A stretch of DNA of 64,000 bases. It comes from Sanguibacter keddieii DSM 10542. Its GTDB lineage: Bacteria > Actinomycetota > Actinomycetes > Actinomycetales > Cellulomonadaceae. Below, one piece after another: positions 39,749 to 49,087 of the stretch (its first letter is position 1; the number at the start of each line of letters is the position of its first letter). Below the pieces are notes generated by a model that saw nothing but the letters and a program-made list of their open reading frames with translations, did no database searches and had not been told where the DNA came from. The DNA lies in NCBI RefSeq assembly GCF_000024925.1, contig NC_013521.1, positions 1,984,001 through 2,048,000 of the forward strand. Reading direction: 5' to 3'. The translations under genes were made by a program, and so were the position numbers.

Positions 39749-41139
39749 GCCCGCAGGCGAGCCCGCGTCTCGCGACCGTCGAGGAGGCGCTCGACGAGCT
39801 GCGCGCCGGCCGACCCGTGCTCGTCTCGGACTCCCCGGACCGGGAGAACGAGGCCGACGTGGTGTTCGCCGCGTCGACGGTGAGCACCGAGTGGGTGGCG
39901 TGGACCATCAGGCACTCCTCGGGCTACCTCTGCGCCCCGATGCCGGCCTCGCGCGCCGACGCCCTCGAGCTCCCGCTCATGGTCCCGCAGTCCCAGGACC
40001 CGCGCCGCACGGCGTACACGGTCACCGTCGACGCCTCGACCGGCGTGACGACCGGCATCTCTGCCGCGGACCGGCACCGGACGCTCGGCGTCCTCGCGGA
40101 CCCGGGCTCGGGGTCGGTCGACCTCATCCGTCCGGGCCACGTGCTCCCGCTGCGGGCCGTCGCCGGCGGCGTGCTGCACCGGGCGGGCCACACCGAGGCT
40201 GCTGTCGACCTCGTGCGCCTGGCGGGCCTCGGTGAGGTGGGCGGGATCGCCGAGCTCGTCAACGACGACGGCACCATGATGCGCATGCCCCAGTTCTCGG
40301 CTCTCGCCGAGCGCGAGGGCCTCGCGCTGCTGACCATCGAGGACCTCATCGCGTGGCGTCGAGAGCACGACCCCGTGGTCGAGGCAGAGCCGCTGCCTCT
40401 CGCGGGGGAGCGTGTGCACGCGACCTCCGTGGCGGAGCTCCCGACGGCCCACGGCGACTTCCGGGTGCACGGGTACCGCGACCTGCGGACCGGTGCCGAG
40501 CACGTCGCGCTGGTGCCGGTGGGCGTCGAGCACCCCGAGGAGGTGCCGGTGGTGCGCGTGCACTCCGAGTGCCTCACCGGGGACGCCTTCGGCTCGCTGC
40601 GCTGCGACTGCGGCCCGCAGCTCGAGGCGTCGATGGAGATCGTCGCCCGCGAGGGGGGTGCCGTGGTGTACCTGCGCGGCCACGAGGGCCGTGGCATCGG
40701 GCTGCTCGCCAAGATCGCGGCCTACGAGCTCCAGGACGCCGGGCGGGACACCGTCCAGGCGAACCTCGACCTCGGGTGGCCCGCCGACCGCCGCGAGTAC
40801 GGGGGAGCGGCGGCCATCCTGGTCGACCTCGGCCTGCAGCGGGTCCGGCTGCTCACCAACAACCCCGCGAAGTCCACGGGGCTCGCCGCCCACGGCGTCG
40901 AGGTGACCGAGACGGTCCGCATCGAGGTGGGGCACTCCCAGCACAACGAGCGCTACCTGCGGACCAAGAAGGAGCTCATGGGTCACGTCCTCGACACCGT
41001 CGTGGTCTCCGCGAGCGACCTCGGCACCCAGTCGCACGGCGCCCAGCCGCACGGCACGCAGCCCCCGGTCCAGGCCCCTGGACCGTCCACGACAGCCCAG
41101 CAGACCACCCCAGCACAGCAGACGGAGGACGCACGATGA
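39745..41139 (+). CDS. ribBA: Bifunctional DHBP synthase / GTP cyclohydrolase II
   Basis: A 464-residue fusion catalysing both entry steps of riboflavin synthesis. RibB part (residues 1-~210): [29 protein letters not shown] and the metal site. RibA part (~210-420): [15 protein letters not shown] and LRCDCGPQ with the three zinc cysteines, then [11 protein letters not shown] ~40-residue Gln/Pro/Thr-rich tail ends the protein. The RibB N-terminus reads [14 protein letters not shown], so key residues should be verified for activity. ATG 39745 overlaps ribE. Confidence 0.94.
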   Translation: MSPQASPRLATVEEALDELRAGRPVLVSDSPDRENEADVVFAASTVSTEWVAWTIRHSSGYLCAPMPASRADALELPLMVPQSQDPRRTAYTVTVDASTGVTTGISAADRHRTLGVLADPGSGSVDLIRPGHVLPLRAVAGGVLHRAGHTEAAVDLVRLAGLGEVGGIAELVNDDGTMMRMPQFSALAEREGLALLTIEDLIAWRREHDPVVEAEPLPLAGERVHATSVAELPTAHGDFRVHGYRDLRTGAEHVALVPVGVEHPEEVPVVRVHSECLTGDAFGSLRCDCGPQLEASMEIVAREGGAVVYLRGHEGRGIGLLAKIAAYELQDAGRDTVQANLDLGWPADRREYGGAAAILVDLGLQRVRLLTNNPAKSTGLAAHGVEVTETVRIEVGHSQHNERYLRTKKELMGHVLDTVVVSASDLGTQSHGAQPHGTQPPVQAPGPSTTAQQTTPAQQTEDAR

Positions 41140-41603
41140 GCGGCGCAGGAGCCCCCAGCATCACGGTCGACGGGACGGGCCTGCGGGTCGTCGTCGTGGC
41201 CGCCCAGTGGCACACCCAGATCATGGACGGGCTGCTCGAGGGCGCCCGTCGCGCCCTCGTCGCGGCGAACGTCACCCACGTCAAGGAGATCCGGGTCCCC
41301 GGGTCCTTCGAGCTGCCCGTCGCGGCAGCCCGGGCGGCCGAGGCCGGGTACGACGCGGTGATCGCCCTCGGCGTCGTGGTCCGCGGCGGCACGCCGCACT
41401 TCGACTACGTGTGCCAGGCCACGACGCTCGGCCTCACCGACGTCACGGTGCGCACCGGGGTCCCGGTCGGCTTCGGTGTGCTCACGGTCGACGACGAGCA
41501 GCAGGCCCTCGACCGGGCCGGTCTGCCGGGGAGCCGCGAGGACAAGGGAGCCGAGGCCGTGGAGGCCGCGGTCGCCACGGTCCTCGCGCTGCGCTCGCTC
41601 TGA
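41136..41603 (+). CDS. ribH: 6,7-dimethyl-8-ribityllumazine synthase
   Basis: A 155-residue capsid-forming enzyme condensing the pyrimidine and the 4-carbon unit. Signature [47 protein letters not shown] (with the catalytic His) and [23 protein letters not shown] 41136 overlaps the ribBA stop. It is the last rib gene; a strong hairpin follows. Confidence 0.96.
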   Translation: MSGAGAPSITVDGTGLRVVVVAAQWHTQIMDGLLEGARRALVAANVTHVKEIRVPGSFELPVAAARAAEAGYDAVIALGVVVRGGTPHFDYVCQATTLGLTDVTVRTGVPVGFGVLTVDDEQQALDRAGLPGSREDKGAEAVEAAVATVLALRSL

Positions 41604-41618
41604 GGTCCCGGGGCCGGT

Positions 41619-41652
41619 CGGTGTCCGGCGGGTGGTCACCCGTCGGACACCG
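41619..41652 (+). terminator. Terminator of the rib operon
   Basis: A 16-base arm pair (41619-41634 with 41637-41652, one G-U pair) with the tip opening as TGGTCA. It lies 15 bases after ribH and before the hisE promoter. Confidence 0.8.
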
Positions 41653-41677
41653 GTCGGTGCGCAGCGCCCGTGGCGAC

Positions 41678-41683
41678 TAAGGT
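41678..41683 (+). promoter_or_regulatory. -10 element (TAAGGT) of leaderless hisE transcript
   Basis: TAAGGT ends 7 bases before GTG 41691. The same bases AAGGTGG could act as a ribosome binding site if transcription came from further upstream, but the rib terminator makes the leaderless reading more likely. Confidence 0.5.
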
Positions 41684-41690
41684 GGACGCC

Positions 41691-41954
41691 GTGAAGACGT
41701 TCGAAGAGCTGTTCGTAGAGCTCACCGCCAAGTCAGTTGACCGACCCGCCGGTTCCGGCACCGTGGCTCAGCTGGACGCCGGGGTCCATGCCATCGGCAA
41801 GAAGATCGTCGAGGAGGCGGCCGAGGTCTGGATGGCCGCCGAGTACCAGAGCGACGCAGAGACGGCCGAGGAGATCTCCCAGCTGCTCTACCACCTCCAG
41901 GTGCTCATGGTCTCCAAGGGCCTGACCCTCGACGACGTGTACTCCTACCTCTGA
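41691..41954 (+). CDS. hisE: Phosphoribosyl-ATP pyrophosphatase
   Basis: An 87-residue MazG-like helical enzyme for histidine step two. Visible: [33 protein letters not shown] (metal-binding EE..E..E) and [22 protein letters not shown] 41691 gives the standard length; GTG 41670 would add seven non-conserved residues. It is followed by hisG after 35 bases, an order usual in actinobacteria, separate from the main his operon. Confidence 0.95.
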   Translation: MKTFEELFVELTAKSVDRPAGSGTVAQLDAGVHAIGKKIVEEAAEVWMAAEYQSDAETAEEISQLLYHLQVLMVSKGLTLDDVYSYL

Positions 41955-41989
41955 CGAACCGCCCTCTTCTCACGAACGCGAGACCTCCT

Positions 41990-42838
41990 GTGCTGCGTAT
42001 TGCCGTCCCCAACAAGGGATCCCTGTCCGAGCCCGCCTCCGAGATGCTCCGCGAGGCCGGCTACCGCCAGCGCCGCGACACCCGCGAGCTGGTCCTCGCC
42101 GACCCGGACAACGACGTCGAGTTCTTCTTCCTCCGCCCGCGCGACGTCGCCGTGTACGTCGGTGCCGGGACGGTCGACGCCGGGATCACCGGCCGCGACC
42201 TCATGCTCGACTCCGCCGCGGACGCCGAGGAGCACCTGCCGCTCGGCTTCGCCCGCTCCACCTTCCGCTTCGCCGCCCCGACCGGTGAGATCACCGACAT
42301 CGCCCAGATCGAGGGCCGCCGGGTCGCGACGTCGTACTCGGTCCTGGTGGGCCAGTACCTCGCCGAGCACGGCATCACCCCCACGGCGATCGTCCACCTC
42401 GACGGTGCCGTGGAGAGCTCGGTGCGCCTCGGCGTCGCCGAGGTCATCGCCGACGTCGTCGAGACCGGCACCACGTTGCGTGCCGCCGGGCTCGAGATCT
42501 TCGGCGAGCCGATCCTGCGGTCCGAGGCCGTGCTGATCCGCCGCAAGGGCGTCGAGGCACCGGCCGGGCTCGACACGCTCACCCGCCGGCTCCAGGGAGT
42601 GCTCACCGCGCACGAGTACGTCCTCATGGACTACGACGTGCCGCAGTCCCTGGTCGACGCAGCCGTGGCCATCACGCCCGGGCTCGAGTCGCCGACCGTC
42701 TCCCCGCTGCACGACCGCGACTGGGCCGCCGTGCGCGCCATGGTCCGCCGATCCGAGACCAACCAGGTGATGGACGCCCTGTACGACGTGGGCGCCCGCG
42801 CGATCCTGGTGACCTCGATCCACGCCTGCAGGCTCTGA
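41990..42838 (+). CDS. hisG: ATP phosphoribosyltransferase (long form)
   Basis: A 282-residue enzyme for the first histidine step. It begins [19 protein letters not shown], has the PRPP region [21 protein letters not shown], and ends with the ~75-residue ACT-like regulatory domain (VTSIHACRL) of the long form, which is inhibited by histidine in homologues. No HisZ is needed for this form. GTG 41990 has GAGACCTCCT upstream, a weak site. Confidence 0.96.
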   Translation: MLRIAVPNKGSLSEPASEMLREAGYRQRRDTRELVLADPDNDVEFFFLRPRDVAVYVGAGTVDAGITGRDLMLDSAADAEEHLPLGFARSTFRFAAPTGEITDIAQIEGRRVATSYSVLVGQYLAEHGITPTAIVHLDGAVESSVRLGVAEVIADVVETGTTLRAAGLEIFGEPILRSEAVLIRRKGVEAPAGLDTLTRRLQGVLTAHEYVLMDYDVPQSLVDAAVAITPGLESPTVSPLHDRDWAAVRAMVRRSETNQVMDALYDVGARAILVTSIHACRL

Positions 42839-42900
42839 TCGCGCTCAGCCCCGCTGGCAGCGTCCGCAGCCGTCTCTGAACCCTCGACGAGGAGGACCGG

Positions 42901-43356
42901 GTGAACGACGACCTCTACGCGCCGTTCTCGCCGCGCTTCGTCCGCTACGTGGCCTGGGCCGCGATCGCGGTCGTCGCCGTCGGAGGCCTGGTCGTCGCCT
43001 GGGTCGCACCGGGGACGGACGGCCGGGGCTACGCCTGGGTCGACGTCCTCGGCACGGCGCTGCTGCTCGGCGCCGGGTGCGCGTTCCTGTGGCGGCAGGC
43101 GAGCGTGTCGGCGCGCGTCGACACGCGGGGCGTCACCGTCCGCAACCTGCTGCGCGTCAAGACCTTCGACTGGTCCGAGGTGGTCGCCGTGACCTTCGGC
43201 TCCGGCGACCCCTGGGTCATGCTCGAGCTCGCCGACGGCACCACCTGGCCCGTCATGGCCGTCCAGCGCGCCGACGGCGGGTACGCGGCGCGCGAGGCAG
43301 CCCGGCTGGCCTCCCTCGTGGTGCTGCACGGCGAGGGCCACGAGCGGCTCCGCTGA
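42901..43356 (+). CDS. PH domain-containing membrane protein
   Basis: A 151-residue protein with two membrane helices (YVAWAAIAVVAVGGLVVAWV and WVDVLGTALLLGAGCAFLW), then a small bacterial PH-like beta domain (RVDTRGVTVRNLLRVKTFDWSEV). GTG 42901 has AGGAGG upstream. A PH protein in this place after hisG is common in actinobacteria. Function unknown. The hairpin at 43436-43475 ends the transcript. Confidence 0.8.
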   Translation: MNDDLYAPFSPRFVRYVAWAAIAVVAVGGLVVAWVAPGTDGRGYAWVDVLGTALLLGAGCAFLWRQASVSARVDTRGVTVRNLLRVKTFDWSEVVAVTFGSGDPWVMLELADGTTWPVMAVQRADGGYAAREAARLASLVVLHGEGHERLR

Positions 43357-43435
43357 GCGCACCTCCCACCAGCCTGGTGACGCCGCACCAGGCGCGCACC
43401 GCACCACGGTCGTCCACCGGCACAGCAGCGCAGAC

Positions 43436-43475
43436 GACACGAGCCGCCTCCCTGGTCAGGGAGGCGGCTCGTGTC
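43436..43475. terminator. Perfect 18-bp bidirectional terminator
   Basis: Positions 43436-43453 are exactly complementary to 43458-43475 around GGTC. It lies between two convergent genes and can serve both strands. It is the longest perfect stem in the window. Confidence 0.85.
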
Positions 43476-43536
43476 ATGAGCGGCGCTGCTGCGACCGGTC
43501 AGCCCCGTGGGGGACCGGTCGCTGCGTCAGCAGGCG

Positions 43537-45381
43537 TCAGTAGCGTGCTTCGGTGCGCGGCTTGCGGTCGAAGCGCTCCTCGCGACGACCGGCAGGTGCA
43601 CCGCCGGCACGCGGGGTGCGGGTCGGCGCGGGGCCGTCGTCGAGCTTGATGCGCAGCGCCTTGCCGGCGACGCGTGCCCGCGAGATCTTGTCGATCGTCT
43701 CGGAGTCGAGCGGTGCGCTGATGTCGACGAGCGAGAAGGACGGGAAGATGTCGATCTTGCCGAGGTCCTTGCCCGAGAGGCCACCCTCGTTGGTGAGGGC
43801 GCCGACGATGCCGCTCGGCTGGGCGCCGTGCGTGTGGCCGACCGAGAGGCGGTAGCGGGTCCCGGTCGACTCGCGGCGGACGCCTCGTGACGGGCGGTCG
43901 TTGTCGCGACGCTCGCGGGGGGCGCGGTCGTCGTCACGACGCTTGCGGGCGTCGCGGGCCTCGGCGCGCTGCGCCTCGAAGGCTGCCTCTTCCTCACGGG
44001 CCTGGGGGCCGTCGTCACCGACGGCGAGGGCTGCGAGGATCGCGGCGAGCTCGGCCGGGTCGGTGCCGTGCGTGTCGAGGTGGGTGCGGACGAGGTCCGT
44101 GTACATCGACAGGCGACCGGCGTCACGACGGGCGTCGACGCGTCCGAGGAGCGTGGCGACCTTGTGGGCCGAGACGTCGGCGGGCGACGGGATCTCGATC
44201 TCGACGAGCTGCTGGCGGATGGTGCGCTCGATCTGCTTGAGGCGTCCGCGCTCGTTCGGGGTGACGAAGGACAGTGCGACACCGGTGCGCCCGGCACGGC
44301 CGGTGCGGCCGATGCGGTGGACGTAGGCCTCGGGCTCGCCCGGGATGTCGAAGTTCACGACGAGACCGATGCGGTCGACGTCGAGGCCACGGGCGGCCAC
44401 GTCGGTCGCGACGAGGACGTCGAGGGCGCCGGCGCGCAGGCGCTCGACGATCTTCTCGCGGTCCTTCTGCGCGACGTCACCGGAGATGGTCGCGGCCGAG
44501 ATGCCACGCTCGATGAGCGCAGAGCCGACCTCTTCTGCGGCGCCACGGGTGCGGCAGAAGACGATCGCGGCGTCGGCGTCGGAGGTGGCGAGCACGCGGG
44601 TCAGCGAGCCGACCTTGTGGCGGAACGGCACCACGGCGTACTGCTGGGTGACCGAGGTGACGGTCGAGGACTGGCGCGACACGGCGATCTCGACCGGCTG
44701 GCGCATGTGGTGCTGCGCGACGCGGCGGATCTGCGGGGGCATGGTCGCGGAGAACAGGGCGACCTGACGCTCGGTCGGCGCGGCGCCGAAGATCTTCTCG
44801 ACGTCCTCGGCGAAGCCCATGCGGAGCATCTCGTCGGCCTCGTCGAGGACGAGGAAGCGGATGTCGCCGAGCTTGAGGGTGCCGCGCTCGAGGTGGTCGA
44901 TCACGCGGCCGGGGGTGCCGACGACGATCTGCGCACCGCGGGAGAGGGCGCGGGCCTGGGGCGGGTAGGGGGAGCCACCGTAGACGGGGACGACCTCGAT
45001 GCCCGGGAGGTGCTTGGCGAAGGTCTCGATGGCCTCGGCGACCTGCATGGCGAGCTCGCGGGTCGGGGCCAGGACGAGGGCCTGGGTGCGGCGGAGCTCG
45101 GGGTCGACGGCGGCGAGCATCGGGAGGCCGAAGGCCGCGGTCTTGCCGGTACCGGTCTGCGCGACGCCGGTGATGTCGTTGCCGGCGAGGAGGGCGGGGA
45201 TCGCCTTCTCCTGGATGGTCGACGGGACGGTGAAGCCCAGGTCGAGCACGGCGGAGAGGAGCTCGGCCGGCAGGCCCAGGTCCGCGAAGGTGATGGCCTC
45301 GGCGACGGGCGAGGTGGCGACCGTGTTCTCGGTGGGGGTGTTCTGGGCGCGCTCGGGCGCAGTGGTGTCAAGAGACGTCAT
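43537..45381 (-). CDS. deaD: DEAD-box RNA helicase (DeaD/CsdA-like)
   Basis: A 614-residue ATP-dependent RNA helicase. Motifs in order: Q-motif (STIQEKAIPALL, Gln57), Walker A AQTGTGKT (74-81), PTRELAMQV, LDEADEMLRMGF, SATMP, and HRIGRTGRAG. After an Arg/Asp/Glu-rich linker comes a DbpA-type RNA-binding domain (RYRLSVGHTHGAQPSGIVGA to about KALRIKLDDG) and a basic tail. ATG 45381 is chosen (frame opens to 45516). A predicted 5' leader of ~147 bases and no clear Shine-Dalgarno suggest post-transcriptional or cold control, as for csdA. Confidence 0.93.
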   Translation of the reverse strand: MTSLDTTAPERAQNTPTENTVATSPVAEAITFADLGLPAELLSAVLDLGFTVPSTIQEKAIPALLAGNDITGVAQTGTGKTAAFGLPMLAAVDPELRRTQALVLAPTRELAMQVAEAIETFAKHLPGIEVVPVYGGSPYPPQARALSRGAQIVVGTPGRVIDHLERGTLKLGDIRFLVLDEADEMLRMGFAEDVEKIFGAAPTERQVALFSATMPPQIRRVAQHHMRQPVEIAVSRQSSTVTSVTQQYAVVPFRHKVGSLTRVLATSDADAAIVFCRTRGAAEEVGSALIERGISAATISGDVAQKDREKIVERLRAGALDVLVATDVAARGLDVDRIGLVVNFDIPGEPEAYVHRIGRTGRAGRTGVALSFVTPNERGRLKQIERTIRQQLVEIEIPSPADVSAHKVATLLGRVDARRDAGRLSMYTDLVRTHLDTHGTDPAELAAILAALAVGDDGPQAREEEAAFEAQRAEARDARKRRDDDRAPRERRDNDRPSRGVRRESTGTRYRLSVGHTHGAQPSGIVGALTNEGGLSGKDLGKIDIFPSFSLVDISAPLDSETIDKISRARVAGKALRIKLDDGPAPTRTPRAGGAPAGRREERFDRKPRTEARY

Positions 45382-45534
45382 GAAGGGATACAACCGTTCA
45401 GTGGTGTGGGGGAAGCGGAGGTCAGCTCGACCTGTCGATCTGGAGTCGCAATCCCGAAACACACACACTGGGCCGTCACCGGCCACTGACACACGCACAC
45501 GCGGGACCCGCGACACACTCCGAGGGATGTCTCC

Positions 45535-45540
45535 ACAATA
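45535..45540 (-). promoter_or_regulatory. -10 element (TATTGT) of the DEAD-box helicase gene
   Basis: On the minus strand TATTGT lies at 45540-45535 and would give a ~147-base 5' UTR. The leader contains a 13-base palindrome, CGCGGGTCCCGCG, and a CA/GT-rich run. No other convincing element is nearer the start. Confidence 0.45.
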
Positions 45541-45617
45541 CGCCTGTGCTGGGTGCCGAGGCCAGCGACCTGCGCGGTGACCTCGACCACAAGGGTCGGG
45601 AGGGCGTCGTCACACCA

Positions 45618-45623
45618 TAGGAT
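45618..45623 (+). promoter_or_regulatory. -10 element (TAGGAT) upstream of pgsA
   Basis: TAGGAT overlaps an ATG at 45622, so that ATG cannot be in a transcript started here; the next in-frame start is GTG 45664. The remainder of the 282-base divergent gap holds only this element and the helicase leader. Confidence 0.45.
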
Positions 45624-45663
45624 GTCGGCAAGCAGCACGACGCACGGTGAGGGGCAGGCAGCG

Positions 45664-46359
45664 GTGGCCGAGGTGAACGAGCAGCAGGTGAGCACCCGGG
45701 TGCTCACCGTCCCCAACCTCATCAGCCTGCTGCGCCTGGCGCTGGTCCCCGTCTTCGCGGTCCTCATCATCACCGAGCGTGACGTCGCCGCGCTGCTCGT
45801 GCTGGCTTTCTCGGGGTTCACCGACTGGCTCGACGGCGTCGCGGCCCGCCGCATGAACCAGGTGTCGAAGCTCGGCCAGGTCCTCGACCCCGCCGCCGAC
45901 CGCCTGTTCATCCTCGTGACCCTGGTGACGCTCGCCTGGCGCGACGTGGTCCCGCTCTGGCTCGTGGTCCTCATCCTGTCGCGCGACGTGCTCATGGCCC
46001 TGCTGGTGCCGACGCTCAACCGCCTCGGGTACGGCCCGCTGCCGGTGAACTTCCTCGGCAAGGCCGCCACCTTCGCGCTGCTCTACGCCTTCCCGCTCCT
46101 GCTCCTCGCGGAGATGTCCGGGGCCGTCGGGGCTGTCGCGCACGCGTCCGGGTGGGCCTTCGCCTGGTGGGGCGTCGGCCTGTACTGGGCCTCGGGTGCG
46201 CTCTACGTCGCCCAGACGCGCGACCTCGTCCGCGAGCACCGGGCCGCCGCCCACGAGGACCGCGCCGCCCACGAGCACCCCGCCGGGCACGAGCCCGCTA
46301 CCTCTCCGTCGGCCTCTGCCCCGACCCTCTCCTCCGACGACGCGCGGGCCCCGCAGTGA
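45664..46359 (+). CDS. pgsA: CDP-alcohol phosphatidyltransferase (phosphatidylglycerophosphate synthase-like)
   Basis: A 231-residue membrane enzyme joining CDP-diacylglycerol to glycerol-3-phosphate or similar. The family motif is complete: DWLDGVAARRMNQVSKLG then QVLDPAADRLF. About six membrane helices and a His/Ala/Glu-rich tail are visible. GTG 45664 is preferred over ATG 45622, with GAGGGG nine bases upstream. It starts the conserved pgsA-DUF881-sbp-DUF881 block. Glycerol-3-phosphate as acceptor is inferred from this context. Confidence 0.85.
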   Translation: MAEVNEQQVSTRVLTVPNLISLLRLALVPVFAVLIITERDVAALLVLAFSGFTDWLDGVAARRMNQVSKLGQVLDPAADRLFILVTLVTLAWRDVVPLWLVVLILSRDVLMALLVPTLNRLGYGPLPVNFLGKAATFALLYAFPLLLLAEMSGAVGAVAHASGWAFAWWGVGLYWASGALYVAQTRDLVREHRAAAHEDRAAHEHPAGHEPATSPSASAPTLSSDDARAPQ

Positions 46360-47222
46360 CGCCGGGCCACCACGTCGACGAGCCCACCCTGAGGTCCAGG
46401 CCGCCGGTCGACGCGTCGATGACGCTCCTCAACGAGGTGATGCACCGTCCCCTCGACGCCGGGTACGCCGAGGCAGCGGCCCGCAAGGAGCGAGGGGAGG
46501 CCCCGCGTCGCACCGTGACGGGCGTCGTCGCCCTCCTGGTGCTCGCCGTGGTGCTCGGCCTGGTCACCGTGAGCGCCGCCCGCCAGCTCCGCGCGCCCCA
46601 GCCCGGTGTGGTCGCCGCCCGCGAGCTCCTCGTCGACGAGATCGTCAGCCGGCGTGCGCAGCTCGCCGAGCGGACGCAGACCAACGCCGACCTCCAGGCG
46701 TCGATCGACGGTCTGCGCGACGAGGCGCTGGCCTCCACCGACCCCGACTCCGTCGCCCAGCTCACCGAGGACGGGCTGTCCAACGGCACGATCGCGGCGC
46801 GCGGCCCCGGGATCGTCGTCAAGGTCGAGAACGGCCCGCGCGCCGACGAGGAGCCGGCGGCGCTCGTGCAGGACTCCGACCTGCAGATGCTCGTCAACGC
46901 CCTGTGGGCCTCCGGCGCCGAGGCGATCGCGGTCAACGACCAGCGGCTGACCTCGACGACCGCGATCCGCAGCGCTGGCAGCGCGATCCTCGTCGACCTC
47001 GTCGGGGTGAGCGCGCCCTACGAGGTCGTGGCCATCGGCGGGAAGAACGACCTGGAGACCGGGCTCGCACGGTCCTCTGCCGCGCGGCAGCTGAGCGCCC
47101 TGGGGTCGCAGTACGGGATCAAGACGAGCGTGTCGACGCGTGACGAGATGACCGTCCCCGCCGGGCCGACCCGTGTCCTGTTCTCCGCGGGACCGGTCGG
47201 CAAGGATAATGGCGAGGGTTGA
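46356..47222 (+). CDS. DUF881 membrane protein (first copy)
   Basis: A 288-residue protein with an N-terminal cytoplasmic tail, one membrane helix (TGVVALLVLAVVLGLVTVSA), a coiled-coil section (LAERTQTNADLQASIDGL) and the DUF881 domain (LSNGTIAARGPGIVVKVENG, LMLVNALWASGAEAIAVNDQ-like). GTG 46356 overlaps the pgsA stop. The pair of DUF881 genes flanking sbp is found throughout actinobacteria; the exact role is unknown, with a link to cell envelope suspected from context. Confidence 0.9.
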   Translation: MTPGHHVDEPTLRSRPPVDASMTLLNEVMHRPLDAGYAEAAARKERGEAPRRTVTGVVALLVLAVVLGLVTVSAARQLRAPQPGVVAARELLVDEIVSRRAQLAERTQTNADLQASIDGLRDEALASTDPDSVAQLTEDGLSNGTIAARGPGIVVKVENGPRADEEPAALVQDSDLQMLVNALWASGAEAIAVNDQRLTSTTAIRSAGSAILVDLVGVSAPYEVVAIGGKNDLETGLARSSAARQLSALGSQYGIKTSVSTRDEMTVPAGPTRVLFSAGPVGKDNGEG

Positions 47223-47258
47223 GGTGCTGGTGATGACTACTGGGTGGGAGCGTGACAC

Positions 47259-47591
47259 GTGATTCCGGTCTTCGGTCTGCTGATCGGAGTGGTGGCCGGG
47301 CTGCTCCTGGAGCCCACCGTCCCCGTCTACCTCCAGCCGTACCTGCCGATCGCCGTCGTGGCGGCGCTCGACGCGCTCTTCGGAGGTCTGCGCGCGCTCC
47401 TGGACGGGATGTTCGACGACAAGGTGTTCCTCGTGTCGTTCCTCTCGAACGTCGTCGTGGCGGCCCTGATCGTGTTCCTCGGTGACCAGCTGGGCGTGGG
47501 GACGCAGCTGTCGACCGGCGTCGTCGTCGTGCTCGGCATCCGGATCTTCTCGAACGCGGCGGCGATCCGCCGCCACCTGTTCAAGGCATGA
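47259..47591 (+). CDS. sbp: Small basic protein (sbp), membrane
   Basis: A 110-residue protein of the sbp family known beside ftsZ operons in Gram-positives. Four hydrophobic stretches are visible, including IPVFGLLIGVVAGLLLEPTV and FLSNVVVAALIVFLGDQLG. GTG 47259 follows a weak GGGAG. It overlaps the second DUF881 gene by 4 bases (ATGA at 47588). Function unknown; conserved placement is the main information. Confidence 0.9.
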   Translation: MIPVFGLLIGVVAGLLLEPTVPVYLQPYLPIAVVAALDALFGGLRALLDGMFDDKVFLVSFLSNVVVAALIVFLGDQLGVGTQLSTGVVVVLGIRIFSNAAAIRRHLFKA

Positions 47592-48898
47592 GCAGCGTGC
47601 CCCGCACCCCCGACGAGCCCCGTGACCAGCCGTCCGACGACCAGGTGACGGGCGACCAGGTGACGGGCGACGAGCCCCAGGGAGAGGGCACCCAGATCGT
47701 GGACCCACAGGTCGACGAGGCGCCGGCGACCCCAGAGGAGCCCGCCGCCCGGCCGCCGTCGATCCCGGTCGGCTCTGCCGCGCCGAGGCCGCGCTCCGAG
47801 ACCCACCCGGACACCGACGAGATCGAGGTCGTCCTCCCGCTGAGCGTCGTGCGCGTCGTCCCGGGGGTGCCGTCCGGGTCCGACGGCTCGGCGCGCCCGA
47901 CCGGGTCCCGTCCCGCCCCCGGCGAGCGCCCCGACACCGGACGCCCTGCACGCGCCCCGCGCCCCGCGCCGTCCAGCCGGCCGGGACCACCTGCGCGCCC
48001 CTCGGCCACCGGAGGAGTCCAGCCTGGCGTCAGCGCAGCGACCGACGGCACCGGGTCGAAGACCACCGGACCCCAGGGCACGGGCACCGACGGCTCCGCG
48101 ACGACCGCCGCTGCCACCGGCACGACCTCCTCCACGCCGCCCCGGACGCCCGAGGAGGCCCGCCGTGCGGCGCGCGCCGCGATGAGCCCGGGCCAGCGCT
48201 TCCGCTCGGCCTTCCGGCCGCGGATGACGCGTGCCCAGGGGCTCGCGGCCGTGCTGTGCGCCGTCCTCGGCTTCGCGCTCGTGGTCCAGCTCCAGCAGAA
48301 CCAGCAGGACGAGTTCTCCGGGCTCCGCCAGTCCGACCTCGTCCGCATCCTCGACGACGTGAGCAAGCGCTCCGACAGCCTCGAGCGCGAGGCGACGTCC
48401 CTGCGCGAGTCGGAGTTCGAGCTGCGCTCGGGCAGCGACTCCCAGCAGGCTGCCCTCGAGCTCGCCGAGAAGAACGCGGAGATCCAGGGCATCCTCTCCG
48501 GGCGCCTGCCGGCCGAGGGGCCGGGGCTCGAGCTGCAGATCGTGCAGGGGGACAGCCCGATCTCTGCGGCGCGGCTGTTCAACGTGCTCGAGGAGCTCCG
48601 CAACGCCGGCGCCGAGGCGATCGACGTCAACGGCATCCGGATGGTCACGTCCAGCCACTTCGAGGACACCGGGACGGGGGTGTCCATCGACGGCATCGTG
48701 GTGTCCCCGCCCTACCGGTGGACGGTCATCGGCGACCCGCAGACCCTCGAGCCCGCGATGGCGATCCCCGGCGGCGCGGTGGCCTCGATCACCACGAGCG
48801 GGGGCCGGACGACCATCGAGCAGAAGGAGCTCGTCCAGATCCGCTCGGTCCGCGACCCGTCCGAACCGCGCTTCGCGACACCGGCGACCGACCAGTGA
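47588..48898 (+). CDS. DUF881 membrane protein (second copy) with long disordered N-terminus
   Basis: A 436-residue protein. Residues 1-~190 are a Pro/Gly/Thr/Asp-rich, probably disordered cytoplasmic head with a 15-base duplicated DNA segment (DQVTG twice). A membrane helix (218-234, LAAVLCAVLGFALVVQL), a coiled coil and a DUF881 domain follow. The head is far longer than in the first copy and could be phosphorylated or bind partners (speculative). A hairpin begins just after the stop. Confidence 0.88.
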   Translation: MSSVPRTPDEPRDQPSDDQVTGDQVTGDEPQGEGTQIVDPQVDEAPATPEEPAARPPSIPVGSAAPRPRSETHPDTDEIEVVLPLSVVRVVPGVPSGSDGSARPTGSRPAPGERPDTGRPARAPRPAPSSRPGPPARPSATGGVQPGVSAATDGTGSKTTGPQGTGTDGSATTAAATGTTSSTPPRTPEEARRAARAAMSPGQRFRSAFRPRMTRAQGLAAVLCAVLGFALVVQLQQNQQDEFSGLRQSDLVRILDDVSKRSDSLEREATSLRESEFELRSGSDSQQAALELAEKNAEIQGILSGRLPAEGPGLELQIVQGDSPISAARLFNVLEELRNAGAEAIDVNGIRMVTSSHFEDTGTGVSIDGIVVSPPYRWTVIGDPQTLEPAMAIPGGAVASITTSGGRTTIEQKELVQIRSVRDPSEPRFATPATDQ

Positions 48899-48899
48899 C

Positions 48900-48926
48900 C
48901 TGCGCACGAGGATTCCTCGTGCGCAG
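48900..48926 (+). terminator. Terminator of the pgsA-DUF881-sbp unit
   Basis: An 11-bp stem (48900-48910 with 48916-48926) with loop GATTC, starting one base after the DUF881 stop. It separates the unit from garA. Confidence 0.75.
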
Positions 48927-48993
48927 CCGGTGCGCAGGACCAGGGAAACGGCCCTCGGCCGCTCAGGTGGTTTCGCCACCAGTGCTGAGCATC

Positions 48994-48999
48994 TAAGGT
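48994..48999 (+). promoter_or_regulatory. -10 element (TAAGGT) upstream of garA
   Basis: TAAGGT fits the consensus and gives an ~83-base leader to garA. No operator is evident. Confidence 0.5.
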
Positions 49000-49087
49000 T
49001 GTGCAGATCAGATGCCTGCCGGGGGCGGCGGGCCAGCAGTCCAGAGAGCCCGCGGGAGCCCGTGGGACCACGCGATCAGGAGGCGAC

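Noticed and set aside
45455-45505. CA-rich run upstream of the helicase as a mobile-element end
   Set aside because: No inverted terminal repeats or transposase nearby; it is a short low-complexity stretch in a leader.
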